From: Pseudomonas fuscovaginae SE-1
GTDB lineage: Bacteria > Pseudomonadota > Gammaproteobacteria > Pseudomonadales > Pseudomonadaceae
NCBI RefSeq assembly: GCF_000364705.1
Contig: NZ_AQOH01000345.1
Coordinates: 1-64,000, forward strand
DNA: 64,000 bases
Direction: 5' to 3'
The notes beneath the pieces were generated by a model that saw nothing but the letters and a program-made list of their open reading frames with translations, ran no database searches and was not told the origin of the DNA. Each line of letters starts with the position of its first letter. Position 1 is the stretch's first letter. Position numbers and translations under genes: made by a program. Below are positions 1-8,786 of this stretch, piece by piece.

Positions 1-701
1 GCAAAGGCAATCGCGGTCAAGCCCGGCTCCAGGGTAGCCTCAAGCATCCGTGCATTGCTCGGCAGTGCCGAGACGTCCTCGACCAGGGTGACGCAATGGG
101 GGTTGCCGACCCGCACGAACTGGCTGCACCGCCAGGCCTCGTTCAACCGCGCCAGAGGCGCGACATGGCTCAGTGGCCGGCCGTTCAACTCGGCCTCGCC
201 GGTGCCGGAGGCGGCCACCGCCGCAGGGCCGAATTCCGGTCTGCCCAGCGCCAGCCAGAACCCCTGCCGGCCCTCGACCTGCGCCGGCTCAACCGCCGTC
301 GCGACGGAAGACGTACCACCCGGCTGATCGTGATGGACCCGCAACAGGCTGCTGCCTTCGCCGGGTAGAAGCCCCTGCTCGCTCAAGGCCTGGGAAAAGA
401 TCGTCAGGCCGTTGCCACTGCGCTCGGCCAGGGTGCCGTCGGTATTGACGATCAGCAGGTCGAACGGCGCCGCGCACTGGAACGGCCCGACCAGCAGGCC
501 GTCGGAACGATGGTGCTTGCCACCGCGCCCCGGCTCCTGCCCCGCCCAGCCGCACAACGCCTCCACCGCCGCAACGGACCAGTCGCGGCGCTGCAGCGCC
601 GCCTGGGCGGCGTCCATCGGCACATCGAGCCCCAGGCCGCGCAACTCGTCAGGGCTCGTCACCGCATAGATGTTCCCGCGTGCATCATAAAACGTCGCCA
701 T
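1..701 (-). CDS. DapF-family (diaminopimelate epimerase-like) protein, 3' end outside window
   Basis: The reverse strand reads open from an ATG at 701 to the window edge, giving about 233 residues without a stop. Two DapF-like signatures are visible: NTDGTLAERSGNG, which aligns with the N-D-G-S-x-A-x-x-C-G-N-G active-site block, and VGNPHCVTLVED, which resembles the family GNPH motif. The first catalytic cysteine of true epimerases is Ser here (SGNG instead of CGNG). The second catalytic Cys would lie beyond the window. The fold family is reasonably supported. Epimerase activity is doubtful, so this may be a paralogue with another role rather than the lysine/peptidoglycan enzyme. It is divergent from the CMD-family gene at 842. 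Confidence 0.7.
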   Translation of the reverse strand, partial: MATFYDARGNIYAVTSPDELRGLGLDVPMDAAQAALQRRDWSVAAVEALCGWAGQEPGRGGKHHRSDGLLVGPFQCAAPFDLLIVNTDGTLAERSGNGLTIFSQALSEQGLLPGEGSSLLRVHHDQPGGTSSVATAVEPAQVEGRQGFWLALGRPEFGPAAVAASGTGEAELNGRPLSHVAPLARLNEAWRCSQFVRVGNPHCVTLVEDVSALPSNARMLEATLEPGLTAIAF

Positions 702-841
702 GGTTGCGCTCCGGCAAAACCGCCACTCTAGGGCAAAACCCGTCCGCTGGCATTTTCCGATGCATTGGCTAGGCTGGCAGCTGTCGATGTCCCGCTGTCG
801 TCGACGCGCGAAATCTTTCCCGGATCGCCAATGGAGACAGC

Positions 842-1489
842 ATGAACGACAACGACCCCGTGACCGAGCTCTATCGCGAAGGCCGCAAGCAATTCATCGA
901 ACTGATACCCGACGGCGGTGCCCGCCTCGACGCGTTGTTCCATACCACGCCAGCGCTGGGCGAACTGGCGGTCGGCGTGGTCTACGGCCACCTGCACCGG
1001 CGCCCCGGCCTCGATCCCCGATTGCGCGAAGCCGCGACCTTCGCCGCCATCGTCGCCGCGGGCTTGGTCGGCCCGCCCCTGAGCGTCCACTTCAAGACCG
1101 GCCTGGCCTCGGGGCTGGCACCGGGCGAATACACCGAACTGCTGTTGCAGGCCTCGGCCTTCACCGGTTTTCCCCGGGCCGTGGCCAGCGCCGAGCGGCT
1201 CAACCAGTTGTTCGCCGAGGCGGGAATGACTTCGCCACCCGCCCCCGCGCCACGCGCCGTGGTGCTGGATTTCTGCGACGCGGTGCGGGACAACCGTGAG
1301 CACTTCCCGATCCCGCCAGCGGTGCGTGCGCTGTTGCGCCCACCCCATCACCTGCAGGCCACCGCCACGGCAGCGGACCAGGTGCTGGTGGCGAGTTATC
1401 AGAAAGGTCATCCGCTACCCAGGGGCCTGCTGCTGGTGCGCGTCGACGGCGCGCGGATCGCCGCCGTGACGCTGTTCGAGCCGACCTGA
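842..1489 (+). CDS. Carboxymuconolactone decarboxylase-family protein with extra C-terminal region
   Basis: This encodes 215 residues and starts at an ATG preceded by GGAG at good spacing. Residues about 25-125 look like a CMD/AhpD-type helical domain: an LREAATFAAIVAA helix, a central His in SVHFKTGLASGL, then an E-x-x-E-L-L-L-Q-A-S-A-F-T-G-F-P block typical of the family. The usual redox CxxC pair of AhpD is absent, which favours the gamma-CMD-like subgroup. The last 80 residues are not part of a minimal CMD domain and end in LLLVRVDGARIAAVTLFEPT, which resembles the final strands of SnoaL/NTF2-like domains. The substrate cannot be told. It converges on gudD with only 3 bases between the stop codons. 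Confidence 0.65.
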   Translation: MNDNDPVTELYREGRKQFIELIPDGGARLDALFHTTPALGELAVGVVYGHLHRRPGLDPRLREAATFAAIVAAGLVGPPLSVHFKTGLASGLAPGEYTELLLQASAFTGFPRAVASAERLNQLFAEAGMTSPPAPAPRAVVLDFCDAVRDNREHFPIPPAVRALLRPPHHLQATATAADQVLVASYQKGHPLPRGLLLVRVDGARIAAVTLFEPT

Positions 1490-1492
1490 GGA

Positions 1493-2845
1493 TCAGCGCA
1501 CCAGGCAAGGCCGCTTGTTGTCGAACGACCAGCCCGGGATCAGGAACTGCATCGCCACGCTGTCGTCCCGGGCGCCGAGGCCCATGTTGCGGTAGCACTC
1601 GTGGGCGCGGGACACCGCGTCCATGTCCAGCTCGATGCCCAGGCCGGGCTTTTGCGGCACCTGGATGAACCCGTCGACGATCTGCAACGGCTCGCGGGTC
1701 AGGCCCTGGCCGTCCTGCCAGATCCAGTGGGTGTCGATGGCGGTGATCTCGCCCGGCGCCGCCGCGGCGACGTGGGTGAACATCGCCAGGGAGATGTCGA
1801 AGTGGTTGTTGGAATGCGAGCCCCAGGTCAGGCCCCACTCGTGACACATCTGCGCAACCCGTACCGAACCCTGCAGGGTCCAGAAATGCGGGTCGGCCAG
1901 CGGAATGTCGACGGCGTGCAACTGGATCGCATGGCCCATTTCCCGCCAGTCGGTGGCGATCATGTTGGTCGCCGTCGGCAGGCCCGTGGCCCGGCGGAAC
2001 TCGGCCATGACCTCGCGCCCCGAATAACCGTTCTCCGCGCCGCAGGGATCCTCGGCATAGGCCAGCACCCGGTGCTTGTCGCGGCACAGGGCGATCGCCT
2101 CCTTGAGCGACCAGGCGCCATTCGGATCGAGGGTGATGCGCGCCTCGGGAAAGCGCTCGGCCAGGGCCGTCACCGCTTCCATCTCTTGCGCGCCGTCGAG
2201 CACGCCGCCCTTGAGCTTGAAGTCGTTGAAGCCATAGCGCGCCTGGGCCGCCTCGGCCAGGCGGACGATCGCCTCCGGGGTCAGCGCCTGCTCGTGACGC
2301 AGGCGGAACCAGGCATCCTCGGCCTCGGCTTCATTGCGATAGGCCAGGTGGGTGCGCTGGCGGTCGCCGATGTAGAACAGGTAGCCGAGCACCTTGACCG
2401 CGTCCCGCTGCTGGCCTTCGCCGAGCAGCGCCGCCACCGGCACGCCGAGGAATTGGCCGAGCAGATCGAGCAGCGCCGCCTCCAGCGCGGTGACCGCGTG
2501 GATGGTGATGCGCAGGTCGAAGGTCTGCAGCCCGCGGCCGCCGGCATCGCGTTCGGCGAAGGTCTGGCGGACCTGGTTGAGCAGCTTCTGGTAATTGCCG
2601 ATGGACTGGCCGAGCAGCAATCCGCGGGCGTCCTCCAGGGTCGCGCGGATCCGCTCGCCGCCGGGCACCTCGCCGACGCCGGTACGGCCGCTGCTGTCGG
2701 TGATGATGACGATGTTACGGGTGAAGAACGGGCCGTGGGCGCCGCTCAGGTTCAGCAGCATGCTGTCGTGGCCGGCCACCGGGATGACCTGGAAGCCGCT
2801 GATGACCGGGGTCTGGCCGGCAGTGCCGAGCGTCTGTGCATTCAT
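1493..2845 (-). CDS. gudD: Glucarate dehydratase GudD
   Basis: A 450-residue enolase-superfamily enzyme that dehydrates D-glucarate to 5-keto-4-deoxy-D-glucarate in the cytosol. The N-terminal capping domain contains [14 protein letters not shown]. The barrel shows the KxK base in NDFKLKGG, metal ligands in LDPNGAW and AEDPCG, the ATNMIATDW strand, and the second catalytic base His in [12 protein letters not shown]. Length is normal for GudD (about 446-450). It is the second gene of an operon with the upstream MFS permease (31-bp gap). Galactarate or idarate activity is possible, but similarity to glucarate dehydratases is clear throughout. Confidence 0.95.
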   Translation of the reverse strand: MNAQTLGTAGQTPVISGFQVIPVAGHDSMLLNLSGAHGPFFTRNIVIITDSSGRTGVGEVPGGERIRATLEDARGLLLGQSIGNYQKLLNQVRQTFAERDAGGRGLQTFDLRITIHAVTALEAALLDLLGQFLGVPVAALLGEGQQRDAVKVLGYLFYIGDRQRTHLAYRNEAEAEDAWFRLRHEQALTPEAIVRLAEAAQARYGFNDFKLKGGVLDGAQEMEAVTALAERFPEARITLDPNGAWSLKEAIALCRDKHRVLAYAEDPCGAENGYSGREVMAEFRRATGLPTATNMIATDWREMGHAIQLHAVDIPLADPHFWTLQGSVRVAQMCHEWGLTWGSHSNNHFDISLAMFTHVAAAAPGEITAIDTHWIWQDGQGLTREPLQIVDGFIQVPQKPGLGIELDMDAVSRAHECYRNMGLGARDDSVAMQFLIPGWSFDNKRPCLVR

Positions 2846-2876
2846 GATGGGTACCTGTCTGGCAAGGGAATGGGGT

Positions 2877-4232
2877 TCAGTGGGATTCGTTCAGGGCCGG
2901 ACCGATGCTCCCCGGCACGCCATGGCCGGGCTTGGGCCGGGTGCGCGCGAAGAACACCAGGACCGCCGCGATGACCGAGGTCGCCGCCAGGCCGTAGAGC
3001 CCGCCCTGGATCGAACCGGTGTGCTGTTCCAGCAGGCCGAAGGTGGCCGGCGCGACGAAGCCGCCGAGGTTGCCGGTGGAGTTGATCAGGGCGATCACCG
3101 CCGCCGCGATCCGCGCATCCAGGTAGGCCTGGGGAATCGGCCAGAACAGCGACGAGGCGGACTTGAAGCCGATGGCGGCGAAACACACCGCGACGAAGGC
3201 GAACACCGGCCCGCCGGTGGTGGACATGAACATCCCCGCCGCCGCCACCAGCAGCGCCGTGGCAACCCAGGCCTGCTGGTGCTTCCATTTGCCGGAAGCC
3301 GCCGCGAAGGCATACATGGCGATGATCGAGATCAGCCACGGGATGGAGTTGAAGAAACCCACCTGCAGATCACTGAGCTGGCCCATTTTCTTGATGATGC
3401 TCGGCAGCCAGAAGGTCGCCGCGTAGATGGTCAGCTGAATGCAGAAGTACAGCACGCAGAACAGCAGGATCTGACGATCCTTGAGCAGGCTCCAGGTCGA
3501 CGGCTTGACCGGCATCGAGGCCTCGCGGGCACGCTGCTCGGCATCGATCGCCCGCACCAGCACGTCCTGCTCGGCGCGGCTCAGCCATTGGGCATCGCGC
3601 GGCGTGGAGTCGAGCCAGAACCAGGTGAAGCCGCAGAGCACCACCGAGGCCAGCCCCTCGATGAGGAACATCCACTGCCAGCCGTGCCAACCCAGGCCCT
3701 CGATCTGCAACAGGGCGCCGGACAGCGGGCCGGAAATCAGCGAGGCCAGCGCCGAACCGCTGAGAAAGATCGCGATGGCCTTGCCCCGCTCCACCCCTGG
3801 CAGCCAGCGGGTGAAGTAGTAGATCACGCCGGGGAAGAAGCCGGCCTCGGCGATCCCGAGCAGGAAGCGCAGGATGTAGAAATGGGTTTCGTTCTGGACG
3901 AAGGCCATGGCCGTGGCGACCACGCCCCAGCTGAACATGATGCGGGTCAGCCAGAGCCGCGCGCCGACCTTCTGCAACAGGATGTTCGAAGGCACTTCGA
4001 ACAGCGCATAGCCGATGAAGAACAGCCCGGCACCGAAGCCATAGGCGGCGGCACCGATGCCCAGGTCGTGCTCCAGGTGCGTGCGCACGAAGCCGATATT
4101 GACCCGGTCGATGTAGTTGACGATGAACATGATGACGAACAGCGGCAGAACATGGCGCTTGACCTTCGCCACGGCGACGGCCAGCAGTGAATCGTGTTCC
4201 GCTGACGCGGACGGATCGAGGGTGTGGTTCAC
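2877..4232 (-). CDS. gudP: MFS D-glucarate/galactarate permease (GudP type)
   Basis: A 451-residue anion:cation-symporter-family MFS protein, predicted to sit in the inner membrane with 12 helices. Characteristic stretches are [15 protein letters not shown] in helix 1, [21 protein letters not shown] and the [18 protein letters not shown] loop, as in GudP/GarP-type sugar-acid carriers. An in-frame ATG exists 49 codons upstream, but the extension is low-complexity promoter DNA. The GTG at 4232 has a GGGAG ribosome binding site about 7 bases away and fits the family N-terminus, so I chose it. It sits upstream of gudD in one operon and is divergent from a GntR regulator, so uptake of glucarate is the likely role. 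Confidence 0.88.
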   Translation of the reverse strand: MNHTLDPSASAEHDSLLAVAVAKVKRHVLPLFVIMFIVNYIDRVNIGFVRTHLEHDLGIGAAAYGFGAGLFFIGYALFEVPSNILLQKVGARLWLTRIMFSWGVVATAMAFVQNETHFYILRFLLGIAEAGFFPGVIYYFTRWLPGVERGKAIAIFLSGSALASLISGPLSGALLQIEGLGWHGWQWMFLIEGLASVVLCGFTWFWLDSTPRDAQWLSRAEQDVLVRAIDAEQRAREASMPVKPSTWSLLKDRQILLFCVLYFCIQLTIYAATFWLPSIIKKMGQLSDLQVGFFNSIPWLISIIAMYAFAAASGKWKHQQAWVATALLVAAAGMFMSTTGGPVFAFVAVCFAAIGFKSASSLFWPIPQAYLDARIAAAVIALINSTGNLGGFVAPATFGLLEQHTGSIQGGLYGLAATSVIAAVLVFFARTRPKPGHGVPGSIGPALNESH

Positions 4233-4581
4233 GACGGTCTCCCACGGATTATTGTTGTGTGCGGGGTGCTGGCCAAATCCAGCCAGTCGACAGTCATCAT
4301 ACGAGCAGAAAAATCCTCTAACAAGCACCTCAACGCCAGGCCACGCCTGAAAAATCCAGACCAGAGAGTGAAATATCAAAGTAACCTATTGTTTTAAAAA
4401 GACTTAATTCATTAAAAAATAAATATTCCTCAAGAATTTTCTCCTAATCCATTCAGAAGCCGTCCCAACGGAAAAGATCAAGGCAGTCAAAAAATCCAAC
4501 TCGTCATACATGTAGAACCCCCACTCCCACCACTCATCGTACGAGTGTTAAGCTCTCCCCTTACTTCCGCACGATACGACC
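4233..4581. promoter_or_regulatory. Divergent promoter region of the glucarate locus with candidate GntR operators
   Basis: This 349-bp AT-richer gap separates the permease GTG from the regulator ATG. Two related 10-mers are visible: ATCATACGAG at 4296-4305, on the permease side, and ATCGTACGAG at 4536-4545, just before the regulator. The second has a perfect TCGTACGA core. Weaker look-alikes are GTCATACA near 4503 and ACGATACGAC at 4571-4580. The TCGTACGA palindromic form is compatible with FadR-subfamily operators. The assignment to this regulator is inference from position. Confidence 0.5.
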
Positions 4582-5298
4582 ATGAGCACTGACAGCGATC
4601 GCTCCACCTCACGCCGCAAGCGCACACCCAACCTGGCCACCGACCTGGTCAACCACCTGACCCAGCGGATTCGCCTGGGTGAACTGAAACCGGGCGAAAA
4701 GCTGCCTTCGGAAAGCGCCATCATTCGCGAGCACAAGGTCAGCCGAACGGTGGTGCGCGAGGCGATTTCCAAGCTGCAGGCCGCAGGCTGGGTCGAGACC
4801 CACCACGGCGTCGGCAGTTTCGTGCTGGAGCGCGAAGAGGGCCATGGCCTGCGCCTGAGCGCGGACACGGCGATGAGCGTGCGAGGCATTCTCGAGCTGC
4901 GCCTGGGCCTGGAAACCCAGGCCGTCGCCCTGGCCGCCCGCCGACGCACCGATGAACATCTGCGACAGATGCGCGCGGCACTGGACGAATACCGGAGCCT
5001 GCTGGCCAACAACGACAGTTGCGTGGCCGCCGACCAGCGCTTTCACCTGCTGATCGCCGAAGCCACCGGCAACCCGTATTTCGTCGAGATCCTGCTGCAC
5101 CTGGGCAATTCGATGATCCCGCGGACCCGGGTGCATGCGACCGAACGCGGCGATGCCGATCTGGCAACGCTGGGCCAGTTGGCGAACCAGGAGCATGAGG
5201 CGATTCTCGCCGCGATTCGCCGCCAGGATGCCGACGCGGCCCGGGCCGCGATGTGGACGCATCTGAGCAACAGCCAGGAGCGCTTCGCCGGCGAGTGA
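4582..5298 (+). CDS. GntR/FadR-family regulator of glucarate genes (GguR-like)
   Basis: A 238-residue GntR regulator. Residues about 20-80 form the winged helix (ATDLVNHLTQRIRLGELKPGEKLPSESAI, then SRTVVREAISKLQAAGWVE). The C-terminal FCD-type all-helical effector domain has the metal/ligand histidine pattern in DQRFHLLIAEATGNPY and NQEHEAILAAI. It is divergent from the permease-gudD operon, which points to control by a sugar-acid-derived ligand. Pseudomonas GguR is a GntR regulator of galactarate/glucarate genes, and this may be its orthologue, but sequence alone does not prove it. Confidence 0.85.
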   Translation: MSTDSDRSTSRRKRTPNLATDLVNHLTQRIRLGELKPGEKLPSESAIIREHKVSRTVVREAISKLQAAGWVETHHGVGSFVLEREEGHGLRLSADTAMSVRGILELRLGLETQAVALAARRRTDEHLRQMRAALDEYRSLLANNDSCVAADQRFHLLIAEATGNPYFVEILLHLGNSMIPRTRVHATERGDADLATLGQLANQEHEAILAAIRRQDADAARAAMWTHLSNSQERFAGE

Positions 5299-5302
5299 AA
5301 GG

Positions 5303-5749
5303 TCAACCGGCCGGGATTCGCCGACAGTCGTCCGGCCCCAGCAGGCGCCCGTCCTCGGCGCGCAGTTCCAGCGGCCGCAGCGGCAACCCCTGCTCACGGT
5401 CGACCAGCACCGAGCGCGGCTCCTGCGGCCCATAGCAATGCGCCTCGCCCCACTGGCGCAGGCCGATGATCAGGTTGAACAAGCCCCGGCCCTTTTCCGT
5501 CAGCATGTATTCCTGGTAGGCACTGCCATCCGACGCCGGCACGGTGGTCAACACCCCGTGCTCCACCAGGCTCTTCAAGCGGGTGGCGAGGATGTTCCTG
5601 GCCAGCCCCAGGTTGCGCTGAAACTCGCCGAAGCGGCGAATGCCGTCGAACGCATCGCGAATGATCAGCAACGACCAGCCATCGCCGATGGCGCCCACCG
5701 AGCGCGCCACCGGGCATTCGGCGGCTTCCAGGCTGGCACGTTTGACCAT
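5303..5749 (-). CDS. HxlR-family transcriptional regulator
   Basis: A 148-residue one-domain winged-helix protein. The HxlR signature is present: an N-terminal Cys (AAECPVARSVGAIGDGWSLLIIRDAFDGIRRFGEFQ), followed by NILATRLKSLVEHGVLTTVP and the wing ending in YMLTEKGRGL. The single conserved N-terminal Cys is the thiol used for redox or electrophile sensing in some HxlR proteins. It is divergently transcribed from an MFS exporter with a 101-bp spacer containing two repeats, so it probably represses that exporter. Confidence 0.88.
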   Translation of the reverse strand: MVKRASLEAAECPVARSVGAIGDGWSLLIIRDAFDGIRRFGEFQRNLGLARNILATRLKSLVEHGVLTTVPASDGSAYQEYMLTEKGRGLFNLIIGLRQWGEAHCYGPQEPRSVLVDREQGLPLRPLELRAEDGRLLGPDDCRRIPAG

Positions 5750-5775
5750 GGCGCGGCACTCCGACAGGAAAATGT

Positions 5776-5829
5776 GGTTGCAATATAAAACCGGCCCCTC
5801 TAGGGTACAAGTGGTTTCAAATTAAAACC
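5776..5829. promoter_or_regulatory. Two 17-bp imperfect palindromic repeats, candidate HxlR operators
   Basis: GGTTGCAATATAAAACC (5776-5792) and GGTTTCAAATTAAAACC (5813-5829) share the same GGTT...AAAACC ends and are spaced 37 bp start to start. They fill the short gap between the HxlR gene and the MFS gene, and the second lies 21 bp before the MFS ATG. Position and symmetry make them likely binding sites for the neighbouring regulator. Confidence 0.55.
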
Positions 5830-5850
5830 AGAACTTCAAGGAGCGCTTCC

Positions 5851-7053
5851 ATGGCACTTCAAGCCCCGGCCAGCACCGCCATCCCGGACACCGGCGGCCG
5901 GTTTTCCCGGGCGACGGCGCTACTGTTCGCCATCGCCTGCGGCCTGTCGGTGGGCAACGTTTACTACGCCCAACCGCTACTGGATGCCATCGCCGAGTCC
6001 TTCGCGATGGACCACGCCACCGTGGGCATCGTGGTCAGCCTGAGCCAGGTCGGCTACGGCCTGGGCTTGCTGTTGCTGGTGCCGTTGGGCGACCTGCTCA
6101 ACCGGCGGCGGCTGATCGTCGGCCAGATGTTGCTGTCGGTCGTGGCCCTGCTGCTCGCCGCCCTGGCCCCCGGCAGTGCCTGGCTGTTGCTGGGCATGGG
6201 CCTGATCGGCCTGCTGGCGGTGGTGACCCAGACCCTGGTGGCCTATGCGGCACAACTGGCGGCGCCAGGCGAACGCGGCCAGGTCGTCGGCCACGTCACC
6301 AGCGGCATCGTCGTCGGCCTGCTGCTGGCCCGCAGCGTTGCCGGGGGCATGGCCGACCTGGCCGGCTGGCGTTCGGTCTACCTGCTGTCGGCGCTGCTGA
6401 CCCTGCTGATGGCCGTGGCACTCTGGCAGGTCCTGCCCCGGCATGAGCCGCGCAAGCCACGCCAGGGTTATGGCGCCCTGATCGCCTCGCTGTTCGGGCT
6501 GTTTCGCGAGGAGAAGGTACTGCGCGATCGGGCGGTACTGGCGATGCTGATCTTTGCCGCCGGCACCGTGCTGTGGACTCCGCTGGTGCTGCCCCTGAGC
6601 GCTCCGCCGCTGTCGTTGTCGCATACCGAAATCGGCCTGTTCGGCCTGGCGGGGGCAGCCAGTGCGTTGGGTGCGGCGCGCGCCGGACACTGGGCGGACC
6701 GTGGCCGGGCGCAGTGGGTGAGCGGCCTGGCGCTGGCGATGATGCTGCTGTCCTGGCTGCCCATCGCTTTTACCCAATGGTCGCTCTGGGCCCTGCTGCT
6801 CGGGGTGATCGTCCTCGACCTGGGCCTGCAGGCGGTGCATGTGACCAGCCAGGCGCTGATCTACAGCGTCCGGCCCCAGGCGCAGAGCCGATTGGCGGCG
6901 GGCTACATGCTGTTCTATTCGGCGGGAAGTGCCAGTGGTGCCGTGGGGGCCACGGCGATGTACGCCTGGGGCGGATGGACCGGGGTCTGCCTGCTGGGGG
7001 CCGCGATCAGTGCCACGGCCCTGGTGTATTGGGGGTGGTCCGTGAGGGGGTGA
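5851..7053 (+). CDS. MFS transporter, DHA1-type exporter
   Basis: A 400-residue, 12-helix major facilitator. The first helix segment (ATALLFAIACGLSVGNVYYAQPLLDAIAESF) and the motif-A-like LVPLGDLLNRRRLIVGQ between helices 2 and 3 are typical of the YgaY/YbjJ-like proton antiporter group with the NVYYAQPLL signature. It starts at an ATG preceded by AAGGAG. It stands alone, divergent from an HxlR regulator. Export of a small organic compound or drug is likely, but no substrate can be read from the sequence. Confidence 0.85.
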   Translation: MALQAPASTAIPDTGGRFSRATALLFAIACGLSVGNVYYAQPLLDAIAESFAMDHATVGIVVSLSQVGYGLGLLLLVPLGDLLNRRRLIVGQMLLSVVALLLAALAPGSAWLLLGMGLIGLLAVVTQTLVAYAAQLAAPGERGQVVGHVTSGIVVGLLLARSVAGGMADLAGWRSVYLLSALLTLLMAVALWQVLPRHEPRKPRQGYGALIASLFGLFREEKVLRDRAVLAMLIFAAGTVLWTPLVLPLSAPPLSLSHTEIGLFGLAGAASALGAARAGHWADRGRAQWVSGLALAMMLLSWLPIAFTQWSLWALLLGVIVLDLGLQAVHVTSQALIYSVRPQAQSRLAAGYMLFYSAGSASGAVGATAMYAWGGWTGVCLLGAAISATALVYWGWSVRG

Positions 7054-7055
7054 AC

Positions 7056-7595
7056 TCAGCCCTTGCCCCGCAGCATGCTCTGCAGCACTCCATCCCGACG
7101 AATCCAGCCGTGGAACAGCGCCGCCGCCAGGTGCATCAGCACCGTGAGGAACAGCAGGTAGGCCAGGTAGCCATGGGCCTTGCGCAAGAAGGCGAAGGTC
7201 GCGGCATCGGCCGACAGCAGTGCCGGCAGGCGGATCGAGCTGCCGAGCATCACCGGATCACCGGCCGCGGAGATCATCGCCCAGCCCAGCAGCGGCAGCA
7301 CCAGCATCAGCGCATACAGCAATACATGGGAGGACTTCGCCGCCAGCACCTGCCAGGCGGGCAGATCCGCCGGCAACGCCGGCTGCCGCGTGCCGAAGCG
7401 CACCGCAAGCCGCACCACCGCCAACACCAGGATCGCGATCCCCAGCGGCTTGTGCAGGTGGATCAGCCACTCGTGCCGTGCCGACACCGAGGCCACCATC
7501 CCGGCACCGATGAACAGCATCGCCAGGATCATCAGCGCCATCAGCCAGTGCAGCAGGCGCGCCAGGGGAACGAAATGCTTCAACGGGGCACTCAT
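7056..7595 (-). CDS. Cytochrome b561
   Basis: A 179-residue four-helix diheme b-type cytochrome of the inner membrane. Histidines in RLLHWLMALM, LIHLHKPLGI, SSHVLLYALM and KAHGYLAYLLFLTVLMHLAAALFH are the expected heme ligands. It overlaps the upstream catalase-like gene by 4 bases (ATGA), so the two are translationally coupled. Its probable role is to move electrons between the quinone pool and the periplasmic catalase-like partner. This pairing with SrpA-type catalases recurs in proteobacteria. Confidence 0.92.
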   Translation of the reverse strand: MSAPLKHFVPLARLLHWLMALMILAMLFIGAGMVASVSARHEWLIHLHKPLGIAILVLAVVRLAVRFGTRQPALPADLPAWQVLAAKSSHVLLYALMLVLPLLGWAMISAAGDPVMLGSSIRLPALLSADAATFAFLRKAHGYLAYLLFLTVLMHLAAALFHGWIRRDGVLQSMLRGKG

Positions 7596-8671
7596 GGGCG
7601 GGACTCCTGTTTGGCGTGACTGGCCGGCAACTGGCCAACCTCACTGGTACGGCGCAGGTAGGAACTGGAATAGGCCGCCGAACGCGCCGCCAGCAACGGG
7701 TCGGCCGAGGCCTCGATGCCGCTGGGCAGGACCAGCGGGTCATAGTTGATGTCACGGCAATCGCCGCTGTCCTGGGGCTGCGTGCTCTCCAGTACCAGGG
7801 TGCCGGCGTTGAGCACCTTGTGCTCGCCCGTCCAGATCCTGCTCGCGTCGTCGATCGGATCGCCGGGGTTGGCCAGGGTGATGCGCAACTGCCATTTCAG
7901 CGGACCGGCCGCCAGGCGCTGCACCAGGTCCTTTTCCAGATAGTCGGCACCGGCCGGCGCCACCGCCCCGGGAGCGTCCTGGCTCAACGGCACATAGCCC
8001 CAACGGACCGCCTGGCGCTGACCCGCGGCATTGACCAGGTAAAAGGCATTCAGTGCGTTGTAGCTCTCGGTGGCGTAGCTGGCCGAGGGCTTGGCGGTCT
8101 TGATCCACTGCAGGAACTGGGCGGTTTCCGGATGCGCGGCGAAGAAGGCCGCCATGGCCGCCGGGTTCGGCTTGCCGGTCGCCGGATCCGGGGCGGAAGC
8201 CTTGAGCTGTTCGTAGAAGGCTTGCGGGGTACTCACCGGGAACACCGGCATGCTGTTCATCCCGGTCCGCCATTGCTGGCCGTTGGCGAGGATGAAGCGC
8301 AGCCCCAGGCTGCGGATCGGCACGCTGCTGTCCGGCGCATAGGGATTGCCGCCCGGCAAGGCAAACCGCCCTTCCACCGGTACGCTGCCTTCGGCGAAGA
8401 CCTTGGCGGTCGAATACGGACGGGCCTCATCGCTGCTTTCGAAGTAGCCGGCGACACAGACGCCCTTGGCATGGTTGCGGCGCAGCCCCGGGTAATGGCC
8501 GCTATTGCTTTCCAGCTTGTCGACGATACGCGCGGGCGTCAGGCGTTGCGGATCGAGCCGGCCACCGACATAGCCGAAGGCGCCGGCCAGTACCGCGACG
8601 ACCACGGCGATGGCGGACAGACGCAGAACCTTGCTCGTACCGCTCAATGGCGGCGGGGTGTGATCTACCAT
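7592..8671 (-). CDS. Membrane-anchored SrpA-like catalase-family heme protein
   Basis: A 359-residue mini-catalase. An N-terminal signal anchor (VLRLSAIAVVVAVLAGAFGYVGG) places the enzyme in the periplasm. The catalase core shows NHAKGVCVAGYFESS with the distal His, AEGSVPVEGRFALPGGNP, SLGLRFILANG, and the proximal heme Tyr region DPLLAARSAAYSSSYLRR near the C-terminus. An upstream in-frame start at 8701 exists, but the ATG at 8671 has GGAG 8 bases before it. It lacks the extra domains of full catalases (about 480 residues or more). It is coupled to cytochrome b561 and divergent from an ECF sigma gene, suggesting peroxide defence or peroxidase activity fed by respiration. Confidence 0.88.
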   Translation of the reverse strand: MVDHTPPPLSGTSKVLRLSAIAVVVAVLAGAFGYVGGRLDPQRLTPARIVDKLESNSGHYPGLRRNHAKGVCVAGYFESSDEARPYSTAKVFAEGSVPVEGRFALPGGNPYAPDSSVPIRSLGLRFILANGQQWRTGMNSMPVFPVSTPQAFYEQLKASAPDPATGKPNPAAMAAFFAAHPETAQFLQWIKTAKPSASYATESYNALNAFYLVNAAGQRQAVRWGYVPLSQDAPGAVAPAGADYLEKDLVQRLAAGPLKWQLRITLANPGDPIDDASRIWTGEHKVLNAGTLVLESTQPQDSGDCRDINYDPLVLPSGIEASADPLLAARSAAYSSSYLRRTSEVGQLPASHAKQESRP

Positions 8672-8718
8672 GAAAAACTCCAGGGCCCTGGGCGGCCACA
8701 CGGTTGGGGAGCGAGTGG

Positions 8719-8743
8719 GACGCGGGCCGTCATGGGTTATTCC
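8719..8743 (-). promoter_or_regulatory. ECF-type promoter for catalase-cytochrome b561
   Basis: On the reverse strand this reads GGAATAACC, 12 bases, CGTC. The block has the form of an ECF -35/-10 pair and lies 48 bp upstream of the catalase start. The same arrangement with identical spacing occurs on the forward strand at 8787-8811, so both divergent transcripts probably use the locally encoded sigma factor. Confidence 0.65.
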
Positions 8744-8786
8744 CGGGCGTCGATATTTTTTTTCGATGATTATTTTTTCGTTGCGT

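Noticed and set aside
1601-2974. Long open frame (457 codons) on the plus strand opposite gudD
   Set aside because: It is the antisense of the well-supported enolase-family gene; low-complexity His/Arg/Gly/Asp-rich product, as expected of GC-rich shadow frames.
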